Below, one piece after another: positions 8,964 through 18,108 of a DNA stretch of 41,462 nt. Within the stretch, counting starts at the first letter, position 1, and each line of letters begins with the position of its first letter. The notes under the pieces were generated by a model. The model was given only the letters and a program-made list of their open reading frames with translations, had not been told where the DNA came from and ran no database searches. This DNA is from an uncultured Clostridia bacterium (GTDB lineage Bacteria > Bacillota > Clostridia > Oscillospirales > Ruminococcaceae): assembly GCA_945935925.1 (NCBI GenBank), contig CAMERU010000003.1:1-41462 (forward strand). Direction: 5' to 3'. A program made the translations under genes and the position numbers.

Positions 8964-9650
8964 ATGGTAGAACTGAAAAATGTCAACGTCCACTATTCAA
9001 GCGGCGTGGACGCACTTAAGGATATAAACCTGAGAATAAACGACGGGGAATTTGTATTTATTGTAGGAGAGAGCGGCGCGGGAAAATCCACGCTCATGAA
9101 GCTCATGATGCGGGAGATAGTGCCCTCGACGGGGCGCGTTTTCGTGAACGGCTATAACCTCTCCAAGCTGAAGGGCAACAAAATAGCAAAATTCCGCCGC
9201 TCCATAGGAGTGGTGTTTCAGGAATTCCGCCTTATACAGGACTACACGGTGTATGAGAACGTTTCCTTCGTTCTGCGTATCGCCGATCAGTCCAACAAAT
9301 ATATACGCCAGCGCGTTCCGTATGTGCTGAATCTTGTCGAGCTCGCGCACAAGGCAAGGAGCAAGACAAAGGAGCTCTCGGGCGGCGAACAGCAGCGCGT
9401 TGCCATAGCCCGCGCCCTCGCCAACGACCCCGGTCTGCTCATCGTCGACGAGCCGACAGGCAACCTCGACCCGAAGCGTTCCTATGAGCTCGTGGAGCTG
9501 CTCAAGGAAATAAACCGCTGCGGCACGACCGTCGTAATGATAACGCATGAACATAACCTTGTCCGCTATTTCGGCGGCAGGATAATCAATATCGAAAACG
9601 GCTCCATCACGTTCGACGAGAATATCGGAGGTCAGGATGAAGACGAGTAA
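8964..9650 (+). CDS. ftsE: Cell division ATP-binding protein FtsE
   Basis: Walker [43 protein letters not shown]; followed by FtsX. Confidence 0.95.
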   Translation: MVELKNVNVHYSSGVDALKDINLRINDGEFVFIVGESGAGKSTLMKLMMREIVPSTGRVFVNGYNLSKLKGNKIAKFRRSIGVVFQEFRLIQDYTVYENVSFVLRIADQSNKYIRQRVPYVLNLVELAHKARSKTKELSGGEQQRVAIARALANDPGLLIVDEPTGNLDPKRSYELVELLKEINRCGTTVVMITHEHNLVRYFGGRIINIENGSITFDENIGGQDEDE

Positions 9651-10539
9651 TGTAACCTATCTTATAAAAAAGGGCATTTCCTCCGTCTGGAAGAACATAA
9701 TAATGTCCTTCGCAAGCTTTTCGATCCTGCTTGTGAGCCTGCTTCAGGTGAGCTGCGCCGTTCTGTTTATACTTAACGTAAACATCGTTATGAACAATAT
9801 TGAGGATACAAACGAGCTCACCATATATGTTAAAGAGGGCGCGACCGAGGCGCAGGTGCAGCACATAAAAGACGTGCTCGAGAACAACAAGGATCTCACC
9901 GATGTTAAATACTACTCCAAGGAGGACGCGCTCGCCGATTTCCGCGATGATATGCAGGAATACGCCGAGCTGCTCAATTACCTTGAAGAAAACCCGATGC
10001 CCGAAACATTTCTCGCGCGCGTCACAGATCTGTCAAAGATCCGTTACACAGTTAATGTAATATCGGGTATAGAGGGCGTAGAGCAGGTAAAGGCGCCGTA
10101 TGAATTTGCGGGAGCGCTCGTGAATATAAGAAATACCGTCACGGGTATAACCGCGGCGGTGCTCGCAACGCTCATCATTGTCAGCGTCGTTATCGTTTCC
10201 AACACGATACGCACAAGCGTTTTCGCCCGCCGCAACGAAATAACCATCATGAAATACGTCGGCGCGACAAACGGCTTCATCAAGCTGCCGTTCTTTGTCG
10301 AGGGTATGTTCATAGGCATACTCGCGGGAGCCGCGGCATGGGGGCTTACATGGATCATTTATGACTCGGTGTACGCGCTGTTCGGCGATAACCTTTCGCT
10401 GTGGCAGATGTTCGGCTTCTATGACCTTATCCCGTTCTCCGAGATAATCTGGCCGCTTCTCGCGATAAACTGCGTGGCGGGAGCGCTTCTCGGCGCCGTC
10501 GGCACTGTCATAAGCATGGGAAAGTATCTCAAGGTCTGA
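9637..10539 (+). CDS. ftsX: Cell division permease FtsX
   Basis: FtsX topology and motif RRNEITIMKYVGATNGFIKLPFFVEGMFIG; overlaps the ftsE end by 14 bp. Confidence 0.95.
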   Translation: MKTSNVTYLIKKGISSVWKNIIMSFASFSILLVSLLQVSCAVLFILNVNIVMNNIEDTNELTIYVKEGATEAQVQHIKDVLENNKDLTDVKYYSKEDALADFRDDMQEYAELLNYLEENPMPETFLARVTDLSKIRYTVNVISGIEGVEQVKAPYEFAGALVNIRNTVTGITAAVLATLIIVSVVIVSNTIRTSVFARRNEITIMKYVGATNGFIKLPFFVEGMFIGILAGAAAWGLTWIIYDSVYALFGDNLSLWQMFGFYDLIPFSEIIWPLLAINCVAGALLGAVGTVISMGKYLKV

Positions 10540-10626
10540 GCTGCCGCTTTGATTGCAAAGGGAAGGCGTTGAGCCACCCTGCGGCATTTGCAAAGCATTC
10601 CCCCTGCCTCTGAAAGGAGCATTTGT

Positions 10627-11829
10627 TTGAATAAAAAGATATCCCTCGGAGTTGCGATAAGCCTTGTGGCTATCGGCTGCGCCATCACGTTCGTGCTGAC
10701 GTGGACGGTGTCGCTGAATATCTACAACTCAAAGATAAGCAGCTCGGAAAAATACGAGGGCGTATATGCCAAGCTGCGTGAAATGGACGTCACGGTAAGA
10801 AACAACTATATCGGCGAGCTTAACGACGACGCACTCGAGCAGTCGATAATAAACGGCTATGTCCTCGGAATAGGCGATAAATACGCGTCATATATGGGCG
10901 CGTCCTCCTATTACGAGCTTCAGCAGACAACGAGCGGCGTTATCAGCGGTGCCGGAATAGAAACCGAGGACGACGGAAGCGGCTACCTGCGCATAACCAC
11001 CGTCTATAAGGGCGGCTCCGCCGAGCTGGGCGGCGTTCTTGCGGGCGACGTTATAACCGAGATAGACGGAAAAAGCCTGCTCTCCATGGACGGCGCGACA
11101 GCCGCCGACAAGCTTTCCGGCGAGGTCGGAACAAGAGTGGCGCTCAAGCTCCTGCGCGACGGCGAGGAAATATCCGTCAACCTTATAAGGCAGCAGCTCG
11201 AGATAGAATCCGTTACGGGTGAAATGCTCGGCGAAAACATCGGTTACATCTCGATAACCGCGTTCAACTCCAAAACCCCCGAGCAGTTCGCAGACGTGCT
11301 CACAAAGCTTACCGACGACGGCGCAAAGGCGCTTATCCTCGACGTAAGACAAAACGGCGGCGGACTTGTCAGCGCGCTGAAGCCTATACTCAGCCGCTTT
11401 ATACCAACCGCAACGATAGCCTCGGCGGAATACGCCGACGGAAGCCGAAAACCGCTTGTCGAAACCGATTCGGACAGCTGCCTGACTATCCCGATGGCGG
11501 TGCTTGTCGACGGGGGGACAGCTTCCGCGGCGGAGCTTTTCGCAGTCGCGCTGAGGGACGAATGCGGAGCGGTCCTCATTGGGACGCAGACCTACGGAAA
11601 AGCGGTAATTCAGAACACCTATGAATTTTCCGACGGAAGCGCGGTCACCATATCTACCGCGAAGATAATCCCCGCAAAATCGGACAGCTACAACGACGTC
11701 GGGCTTAAGCCCGATTACATGACGGAGCTTTCGGCGGGAGTTCTCCCCGAAAACCTCGCGCATGACGCCGACGCGCAGCTTCAGAAAGCTATCGAGGTGC
11801 TCACTCCGACGGCAGCCGCCGCGGAATGA
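10627..11829 (+). CDS. S41 family carboxyl-terminal processing peptidase (PDZ domain)
   Basis: PDZ segment (TTVYKGGSAELGGVLAGDVITEIDGKSL) and S41 core (ILDVRQNGGGLV, VLVDGGTASAAELFAVALRDECGAVLIGTQTYGKAVIQ); TTG start after GAAAGGAG. Confidence 0.93.
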   Translation: MNKKISLGVAISLVAIGCAITFVLTWTVSLNIYNSKISSSEKYEGVYAKLREMDVTVRNNYIGELNDDALEQSIINGYVLGIGDKYASYMGASSYYELQQTTSGVISGAGIETEDDGSGYLRITTVYKGGSAELGGVLAGDVITEIDGKSLLSMDGATAADKLSGEVGTRVALKLLRDGEEISVNLIRQQLEIESVTGEMLGENIGYISITAFNSKTPEQFADVLTKLTDDGAKALILDVRQNGGGLVSALKPILSRFIPTATIASAEYADGSRKPLVETDSDSCLTIPMAVLVDGGTASAAELFAVALRDECGAVLIGTQTYGKAVIQNTYEFSDGSAVTISTAKIIPAKSDSYNDVGLKPDYMTELSAGVLPENLAHDADAQLQKAIEVLTPTAAAAE

Positions 11830-11897
11830 CCCTCAAAATCACCCCGAAACGATAAAAACGGTCTATCCGTTAAAATACAACTTGGAGGAAACAGCTA

Positions 11898-12386
11898 ATG
11901 AACAAGCCTATCACAGTTTTAACCAAAAAAGGTGAAGCAAAGCTCAAGGACGAGCTTAATGAATTAAAATCGGTACGCCGCCGCGAAGTTGCGGAGAAGA
12001 TCAAGGTCGCGCTCTCGTTCGGCGACCTTTCCGAGAACAGCGAATACGATGAAGCGAAAAACGAGCAGGGTATAATCGAGTCCCGCATCGCGGAGATAGA
12101 GGCGACTCTCGCTCACGCGCAGGTCATCGACGACGACGAGATCTCCACCGAAAAGGTAGGTATCGGCACGACTGTAAAGATACTCGACATTGATATGGAC
12201 GAGGAAATGGAATTTAAGATGGTCGGCACCAAGGAAGCGGACATCAACACCGGAAAAATGTCCGACGAGTCCCCCATCGGCGCGGCTATATCCGGTCACA
12301 AGGTCGGCGAAACGGTCGACGTTGAGACCCCCTCGGGCATTATCAGCTTTAAGATACTTGAGATAAGAAAGGAAGACGAGGAATAA
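11898..12386 (+). CDS. greA: Transcription elongation factor GreA
   Basis: FGDLSENSEYDEAKNEQGIIESRIAEIEATLAHAQVID and SPIGAAISGHKVGETVDVETPSG. Confidence 0.97.
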   Translation: MNKPITVLTKKGEAKLKDELNELKSVRRREVAEKIKVALSFGDLSENSEYDEAKNEQGIIESRIAEIEATLAHAQVIDDDEISTEKVGIGTTVKILDIDMDEEMEFKMVGTKEADINTGKMSDESPIGAAISGHKVGETVDVETPSGIISFKILEIRKEDEE

Positions 12387-12389
12387 CTC

Positions 12390-13895
12390 ATGGCAAACGA
12401 AAACGAGGAGATAAAGGAGCTTTCCGCGGAGGAGCTTGACGAACAGCACCGCGTAAGGCTTGAAAAGCTTGCCGCGCTCAAGGCAGCGGGCAAGGACCCC
12501 TATACCATCACAAAGTACCCCGTAACGATATATAACAGCGAGATCCGCGAGAGATTCGACGAGCTGGAAAACCAAGACGTCGTTATCGCGGGAAGAATGA
12601 TGACCCGCCGTATCATGGGCAAGGCAAGCTTTATCGACGTGCGCGACGCGTCCGACAGAATGCAGGTCTATGTCAGAATGAACGACGTCGGCGAGGAGGT
12701 TTACCCCGAATTCAAGAAGTGGGATCTCGGCGATATCGTCGGCGTTAAGGGCAAGGTCTTTCGCACTAAAATGGGAGAGATCTCCGTCCATGCGGAGGAG
12801 ATAACCCTGCTTTCAAAGTCGCTGCTGCCCCTGCCCGAAAAGTGGCACGGGCTCAAGGACAAGGAGGAGCGTTACAGAAAGCGCTACCTCGACCTCATAG
12901 CAAATCCCGAGGTAAAGGACACCTTCATTAAGCGCTCGAGAATACTGCGCGAAATAAGGGCATTCCTCGACGGTCACGGCTATGTCGAGGTGGATACTCC
13001 CGTGCTGCTCCCGCTGGAGATAGGCGCGGCTGCCCGCCCGTTCAAGACCCATCACAACGCGCTCGATATCGATATGTATATGCGTATAGAAACCGAGCTG
13101 TACTTAAAGCGCCTTATCGTCGGCGGCTTCGATAAGGTATATGAAGTAGGGCGCATTTTCCGCAACGAGGGCATGGACGCAACTCATAACCCCGAGTTCA
13201 CCTCTATCGAGATGTATCAGGCGTATATGAATTACTTCGAGATGATGGACCTTATCGAGGACCTCTACCGCACCGTTACGCTAAACGTCTGCGGCACCGA
13301 CACCGTTTCCTATCAGGGCAAGGAAATAGCGGTCGGCAAGCCGTGGGAGCGCCTCACCATGATCGAGGCGGTAAAGAAGTATGCGGGCGTTGACTACAAC
13401 GACTGGGCGGACGACGCCGCAGCGCGCGCCTGCGCAAAGGAGCACCATGTCGAGGAGGAGCTTGACGAGAACTCCACAAAGGGACACGTTCTTATCGCGT
13501 TCTTCGAGGCGTTCGTCGAGGACAAGCTTATCCAGCCGACGATAATTTACGATTATCCCGTGGAAAATTCCCCGCTCGCAAAGAGAAAGCCCGAATTTCC
13601 CGCTTTCACCGAGCGCTTTGAATATTTCATCAACGGCACTGAGTTCGGAAACGCGTTCTCCGAGCTTAACGACCCGCTCGACCAGCGCGAGCGCTTTGTC
13701 AAGCAGGTTGCCGCAAAGCGCGCACAGGGCGGAAACGACGCGCAGGTGGACGAGGACTTCCTCACCGCGCTGGAATACGGTCTGCCGCCGACGGCGGGAC
13801 TTGGCTTCGGCTTCGACAGGCTGGTTATGCTGCTGACCGATTCGCCGAGCATAAGAGATGTTCTTCTCTTCCCGACAATGAAGCCGCAGGCATAA
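12390..13895 (+). CDS. lysS: Lysyl-tRNA synthetase (class II)
   Basis: RYLDLIANPEVKDTFIKRSRILREIR, FRNEGMDATHNPEFTSIEMYQAY, GLGFGFDRLVMLLTDSPSIRDVLLFPTMKP. Confidence 0.97.
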   Translation: MANENEEIKELSAEELDEQHRVRLEKLAALKAAGKDPYTITKYPVTIYNSEIRERFDELENQDVVIAGRMMTRRIMGKASFIDVRDASDRMQVYVRMNDVGEEVYPEFKKWDLGDIVGVKGKVFRTKMGEISVHAEEITLLSKSLLPLPEKWHGLKDKEERYRKRYLDLIANPEVKDTFIKRSRILREIRAFLDGHGYVEVDTPVLLPLEIGAAARPFKTHHNALDIDMYMRIETELYLKRLIVGGFDKVYEVGRIFRNEGMDATHNPEFTSIEMYQAYMNYFEMMDLIEDLYRTVTLNVCGTDTVSYQGKEIAVGKPWERLTMIEAVKKYAGVDYNDWADDAAARACAKEHHVEEELDENSTKGHVLIAFFEAFVEDKLIQPTIIYDYPVENSPLAKRKPEFPAFTERFEYFINGTEFGNAFSELNDPLDQRERFVKQVAAKRAQGGNDAQVDEDFLTALEYGLPPTAGLGFGFDRLVMLLTDSPSIRDVLLFPTMKPQA

Positions 13896-13914
13896 CACCG
13901 CACTCACCAACAAC

Positions 13915-13938
13915 AGAGCCGCCGTTTCGGGCGGCTCT
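13915..13938 (+). terminator. Hairpin downstream of lysS
   Basis: 9-bp stem AGAGCCGCC/GGCGGCTCT with 6-nt loop; no strong T-tract. Confidence 0.5.
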
Positions 13939-14008
13939 TACGGTATAATGAATAGTTTTAGGACTTATCCTTCCCGTATGGAAACAAACGCGGGAAAACG
14001 GAGGGAGC

Positions 14009-14809
14009 ATGGCAAACAAAAAAGACGAAGAACAGCGCAAACAGCAGGAATACCGCGAGCTGTTAAAGCTGAAGCAAGGACTTATCGACGAAAGCGAAAT
14101 GATACCCGAAACGGGCTATGAGGGCAAGGTTGAGCTCCACGGCTTTAAGAAAATCGAGAACTTCCTGTATCACAACAAGGTTATAATCATAGTGCTGCTG
14201 ATAGCGGCGGCGTTCCTTTCTTACATGATATATCAGACCGTTACGCGCAAGAAAAACGACATTTATGTCCTTGTTATCAACACTGCCGGGGATTACGGGC
14301 TTTATTCCCGCCTTGACGAGCTGGAGGAAGCACTGGAAAAATACTGCCCCGATTTTGACAATAACGGCTACGTCCACGTCGGGATAAATTACATAGACCT
14401 TTACACCGGCGGCGGTATGAGCGACTATTCCGACGCGCAGGGCATGAAATTTCAGTCGGAGCTGCTGACGGGCGACAGTCAGATGTATATCGCGGACACG
14501 GCGCTTATTGATTATCTCACGGAAAGAATAGGCGTTGACCTTTCGATGTTCGCCGACTTCACCGAACAGTACCCCGACGCGGTTTTCGGCGACGGCTACG
14601 GGCTTCAGCTCAACACGACCGACCTCATGGAGGATATCCGCTGGACGGAATGCCCCGATGAACTCGGGATCTACGTCCGCGATGTTTTCGAGAATATGAC
14701 GGGAAACGACAAGGACGCACAGGAGCAGCGCGAGCGCGCAAAGATAGTCCTTGATAACATAATAAACGGGAACATAGTCAACCCGACCAACGAATCGGGC
14801 GCAGATTAA
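14009..14809 (+). CDS. Hypothetical single-pass membrane protein
   Basis: One hydrophobic helix (VIIIVLLIAAAFLSYMIY) after a charged N-terminus; GGGAGC RBS; no family recognised. Confidence 0.75.
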   Translation: MANKKDEEQRKQQEYRELLKLKQGLIDESEMIPETGYEGKVELHGFKKIENFLYHNKVIIIVLLIAAAFLSYMIYQTVTRKKNDIYVLVINTAGDYGLYSRLDELEEALEKYCPDFDNNGYVHVGINYIDLYTGGGMSDYSDAQGMKFQSELLTGDSQMYIADTALIDYLTERIGVDLSMFADFTEQYPDAVFGDGYGLQLNTTDLMEDIRWTECPDELGIYVRDVFENMTGNDKDAQEQRERAKIVLDNIINGNIVNPTNESGAD

Positions 14810-14909
14810 CCCCTTATTATCCTCTCCGTTTTATCGGAGCAGGGAAAGGGCTTCGCCCCGCCGATTATATCGGTGGGGATATGCTCGGCGACGGGCAGCC
14901 TGCGCGCTC

Positions 14910-15353
14910 TCACAGATATCTTTTAAGGTGCTCGCAGAACGCCTGCTCGCGGCGCAGGAGCTCCTCGGAAGCCTCGCGTATCTCGGGCTCGGCGGCGCGG
15001 GAACGGTTGATCGCCCGCTGCATATCAATTATCCCCATCGTTGTCCCGCGAACCATTATTTCAGCGAGATTTGAGCTGCTTTGGTCGCCTGCTGTTTTTA
15101 CCGCAATACCCATCTTTGCCATTGCCTTTGCATAAGGGGAAAGGGGCTTCGGGCTTTCCCCGCGGCGCGAAAGCTCCTCACGGGTCTGCTGCGCGATGTT
15201 CCTGTATCGCTCGCGCTCGGCGGCAAGCTCGCTGTAAAGGCGGGTGCTGCGGCAGCGCCTTAATATATCGCCTGTGGAGCCATACGCCATTTCTGCGTTT
15301 TTGTAAACGCTGTTGAGTATATCCGCGCTTTGACGGTTTCTGAAATCACTCAT
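14910..15353 (-). CDS. Hypothetical helical protein, possibly ferritin-like/DUF2383-type
   Basis: Start at MSDFRNRQSADILNS; all-helical four-helix-bundle-like composition; family assignment tentative. Confidence 0.55.
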   Translation of the reverse strand: MSDFRNRQSADILNSVYKNAEMAYGSTGDILRRCRSTRLYSELAAERERYRNIAQQTREELSRRGESPKPLSPYAKAMAKMGIAVKTAGDQSSSNLAEIMVRGTTMGIIDMQRAINRSRAAEPEIREASEELLRREQAFCEHLKRYL

Positions 15354-15436
15354 GCAAAAAACCTCACTTTCTGCGGTTATTGTTCGCGAAAATTCAAAAA
15401 ATATTACTGACCCGTATGAGGGCGGAAAGGAAAATA

Positions 15437-16018
15437 ATGAAAAGAACCTCCTTCTGGATATGTACATTGAAAGGTATCGGCTATATCGTTCTGGGAAATG
15501 TCATGTGCCTTTTCCTGACAATGGCTGTCACGATGTTCGGGGACAATATATTCCTCAAAATAATCGCTATGCTGTGCGGAACATTCATATTCTACTCGCT
15601 TGTTTTCACCGTCGCATGGAAGGACGGCGTGCGCGAACGCAGCCTTGTCAGGCTTAAAAGGGTAGAAAACGAGCAGAAGCGCAGATGGATATTCATAGGG
15701 CTTATCATGTTCGTTTTTGCGGCGGCGCCGACTATTCTGCTGCTGCTGAACAAGTTGTTCTTCCCCGAGGAGGATACTCTGTTTCTGTACCGCTTCCTCA
15801 GCGGCAGCGCTTATCCGTTCCTGCTCACCTTTGTCCCGCCCGTTATCACCGAAAACGAGGCGTGGGTACAGACCTCCCTGCGGCAGATAGACAATATGTC
15901 CGCGCTTTTCCCCGCGCTGATGCTGGTGTACTATGCGGTTATTCCCGCCGCAACACAGCTTGGTTTTTGGTGCGGGTATGAGGATAAGCTCAGCAAGGAT
16001 AAGATAATGTATAAATAA
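15437..16018 (+). CDS. Hypothetical multi-pass membrane protein
   Basis: Start MKRTSFWICTLKGIG after GGCGGAAAGG; several hydrophobic segments. Confidence 0.7.
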   Translation: MKRTSFWICTLKGIGYIVLGNVMCLFLTMAVTMFGDNIFLKIIAMLCGTFIFYSLVFTVAWKDGVRERSLVRLKRVENEQKRRWIFIGLIMFVFAAAPTILLLLNKLFFPEEDTLFLYRFLSGSAYPFLLTFVPPVITENEAWVQTSLRQIDNMSALFPALMLVYYAVIPAATQLGFWCGYEDKLSKDKIMYK

Positions 16019-16024
16019 TATTAA

Positions 16025-16050
16025 GGGGGCGCAAGTGCCCCCCATTTTTA
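16025..16050. terminator. Hairpin terminator between convergent hypothetical genes
   Basis: GGGGGC-gcaagt-GCCCCC followed by cATTTTTAT on the + strand. Confidence 0.65.
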
Positions 16051-16230
16051 TAAATCATCAGCGTCCTGCACGGGTTCATCGAACGGATTTATCGGTACGC
16101 CCGTGTACATTCCCTGCGGGTCGGTCATAGTTTTTTGCATAATGGCAAAATTGTCAAGGGGGATCATATCGTCATTGCGCTTTTTTGCGCGCGGCTTATA
16201 TTCATTGTCCTGCATAGTTATTCTCCTCAT
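16048..16230 (-). CDS. Small hypothetical protein (about 55-60 aa)
   Basis: Short ORF in an otherwise uncovered gap with plausible composition (MQDNEYKPRAKKRNDDMIPLDNFAIMQKTMTDPQGMYTGVPINPFDEPV). Confidence 0.5.
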   Translation of the reverse strand: MRRITMQDNEYKPRAKKRNDDMIPLDNFAIMQKTMTDPQGMYTGVPINPFDEPVQDADDL

Positions 16231-16290
16231 AATAAAATTCGGGCGGATACGACTGTAACCGCCCTTTTATTATGCTCTTTCGATTTGATT

Positions 16291-17499
16291 TTATGCCGCG
16301 CTGCCGCTCGCCGCTCCTTTTACGGGAGTATATTCCTCGCCGCTTGTCGCGCGGCTCAGCGCCTCGAGAAGCTCGGGCGTCCTCCACTCGTAAGTATTGC
16401 GGTCGACCTGACCGCCGTTGTCCCATAGGAAAGTAGCAATACCGCTGTCGCTGCACAGCTTGACAAGCTTTTCGCAGAAATATATAACGCTGTCCTTGTC
16501 ATTGCCGCTCGCGGCGTATTCGCCGATGATAACGGGGATACCGTTGTCGGTAAAATGTGACTTCATCTTGCCGATAAGCCGCTCCATTTCGCGCTCCTCG
16601 GCGGGCGTGCCCCATTCGTTCTGTATATTCGTCGTGCAGAACTGCCACGGCGTGTAATAATGCACCGAAACTATGCTCTTGCCGGCGGGATCGTTCGGCA
16701 TAACAAAACGGCTGTCGCAGGTTTTTTCGATATCCGTCCAGTAACCCGCTATGAGAAGATGCCGCTCGGGGTTATTGCCGCCGCTGCTTCTGATAAGGTC
16801 GACAAATTCCTGATTAATGCCGTTAAGCGTTTCGTAAGCCTTATCGGCGGGGAGCGAGTCGAACCCGACCTCGTTCATGCTCTCAAAAATCAGCCGCTCG
16901 CTGTAATTCTTAAAGCGCTCCGCTATCTGCGTCCACAGGGTCTTATAGCGGGCGAGAGTGCCGTCGTAATCCGTCGCGGCGTTGCATATCCAGGCGCCGA
17001 ACTGCGGGTCGCCGCCGCCGTCGTGGTGAATATTTATTATAACATACATTCCGCAGTCATATGCAAAGTCAACCACCTGCTGAACACGGTTGAGCCATGC
17101 TTCGTTGATATTCCCTTCATCGTCGATATGGTCGCGCCATGTGACGGGTATCCTCACGGCGTTAACGCCGTCGTCGGCAAGCGCAAGGAACAGCTCGCGC
17201 GTTGCATACGGGTTGCCCCAGAGCGTTTCGCTTACCTCCTCGCCCTCCTCGACGTGCTCGTTTATTCTGCCGTCGCCGTCGCGGTCCGCCTGACACACGT
17301 CGAGCGTGTTTCCGAGGTTCCAGCCTATCCTGATCGATTCAACAAGCTGCTGCGACGTCATGTCGATCATTGACGCGGGCTTTACGCCGAGCAGCTCCCT
17401 GCCGAACGACGAGCCGCTGCTTCCGCCGTCGGATCCGGAGCAGCCGGTCAATGCCATAACGGCGGCAAGCAGTATTGCGCCGAATTTTGTCTTTTTCAT
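16291..17499 (-). CDS. Glycoside hydrolase family 5 (cellulase/endoglucanase-like) lipoprotein
   Basis: Lipobox signal (LLAAVMALTGCSG); GH5 motifs RIGWNLGNTLD, VNAVRIPVTW, YVIINIHHDGG, IFESMNEVG, SVHYYTPW, PVIIGEYAASG, TFLWDNGG. Confidence 0.93.
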   Translation of the reverse strand: MKKTKFGAILLAAVMALTGCSGSDGGSSGSSFGRELLGVKPASMIDMTSQQLVESIRIGWNLGNTLDVCQADRDGDGRINEHVEEGEEVSETLWGNPYATRELFLALADDGVNAVRIPVTWRDHIDDEGNINEAWLNRVQQVVDFAYDCGMYVIINIHHDGGGDPQFGAWICNAATDYDGTLARYKTLWTQIAERFKNYSERLIFESMNEVGFDSLPADKAYETLNGINQEFVDLIRSSGGNNPERHLLIAGYWTDIEKTCDSRFVMPNDPAGKSIVSVHYYTPWQFCTTNIQNEWGTPAEEREMERLIGKMKSHFTDNGIPVIIGEYAASGNDKDSVIYFCEKLVKLCSDSGIATFLWDNGGQVDRNTYEWRTPELLEALSRATSGEEYTPVKGAASGSAA

Positions 17500-17566
17500 A
17501 AAGCAGCTCCTCCCGACAGAAATTCACAGGTCATATTGCCGCATTGCGCAGCATAAATATACTTTA

Positions 17567-17595
17567 ATTATACCACATCTGTTTTGTTTTTTCAA
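17567..17595 (-). promoter_or_regulatory. Sigma-A-type promoter for the GH5 gene
   Basis: On the minus strand TTGAAA-N17-TATAAT, about 68 nt upstream of the start codon. Confidence 0.75.
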
Positions 17596-17637
17596 TAACG
17601 CCGCGCAAAAAAACACCTTTTCCGAATGAATAATTAT

Positions 17638-17817
17638 TTAAGGCAACACCGCACAATTAACGGCTAACGCCTTTTCCGTCCGCTTGCTTGCATATTTTCC
17701 GTCATATCGCACAAAATCGACTTGACGGGCGTCAGCCCGCCTGCGTCGCTTTTGTACAATCTGACGAAAAATCTGACTGCGCAATCGAACGAAAATAATT
17801 ATGCGGTATTGCCTTAA
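17638..17817. mobile_element. Non-autonomous miniature inverted-repeat element (MITE-like), 180 bp
   Basis: Terminal inverted repeats TTAAGGCAACACCGCACAATTA and TAATTATGCGGTATTGCCTTAA (20 of 22 complementary positions); related copies at 1-55 and 8791-8831. Confidence 0.85.
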
Positions 17818-17841
17818 CAATACTCCACCGCCTTTTCCACC

Positions 17842-17995
17842 TTATCAACAGTGTTTTCAACAGTGAAAAGGGGCATAAACACTTGTTTTTTACCGTTTTA
17901 AGGGTCAAAATGTTGAAAACTGTTTTCAACCTGCCGTTATTTCAACGTTTTTAACGCTGTTCTCAACAGTTTTTACAGTTAAAAACGTTGAAAAC
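17842..17995. repeat. Cluster of TTWTCAAC-type motifs and nested inverted repeats
   Basis: Seven copies of an (A/T/C)TCAAC core on both strands; 12-bp tandem TTATCAACAGTG/TTTTCAACAGTG; GTTGAAAAC-T-GTTTTCAAC; 16-bp arms TTTCAACGTTTTTAAC/GTTAAAAACGTTGAAA. Confidence 0.8.
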
Positions 17996-18068
17996 TATTC
18001 TTCATTTTTAACAAAAATATTTAAAATTCACGCAAAAATATGGCGAATTTTGCTCTTGAAAAAATATT

Positions 18069-18102
18069 CGGACAAAATAAAACGGGCTGTAATCAGCCCG
18101 TT
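18069..18102 (-). terminator. Intrinsic terminator downstream of the NERD-domain gene
   Basis: AACGGGCTG-taat-CAGCCCGTT (9-bp stem), followed on the minus strand by TTATTTTGTCC. Confidence 0.7.
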
Positions 18103-18108
18103 CCCGTA

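Noticed and set aside
11964-12791. 275-aa ORF antisense to greA/lysS
   Set aside because: Spans two recognised genes in antisense with no RBS or family similarity.
14824-14880. Consecutive small hairpins (CTCCG/CGGAG, GGGC/GCCC, CCGAT/ATCGG)
   Set aside because: Short stems without a T-tract; may help end transcription between two hypothetical genes but not distinctive enough to report as an element.
17638-17820. 60-aa ORF (MLRQYRIIIFVRLRSQIF...) spanning the mobile element
   Set aside because: Starts and stops inside the terminal inverted repeats and is highly basic; most likely an incidental frame of the repeat.
17842-17995. Definite oriC call
   Set aside because: Motifs deviate from the DnaA consensus, dnaA/dnaN/rpmH are not nearby, and surrounding gene orientation does not diverge from this point; kept only as an unexplained motif array.
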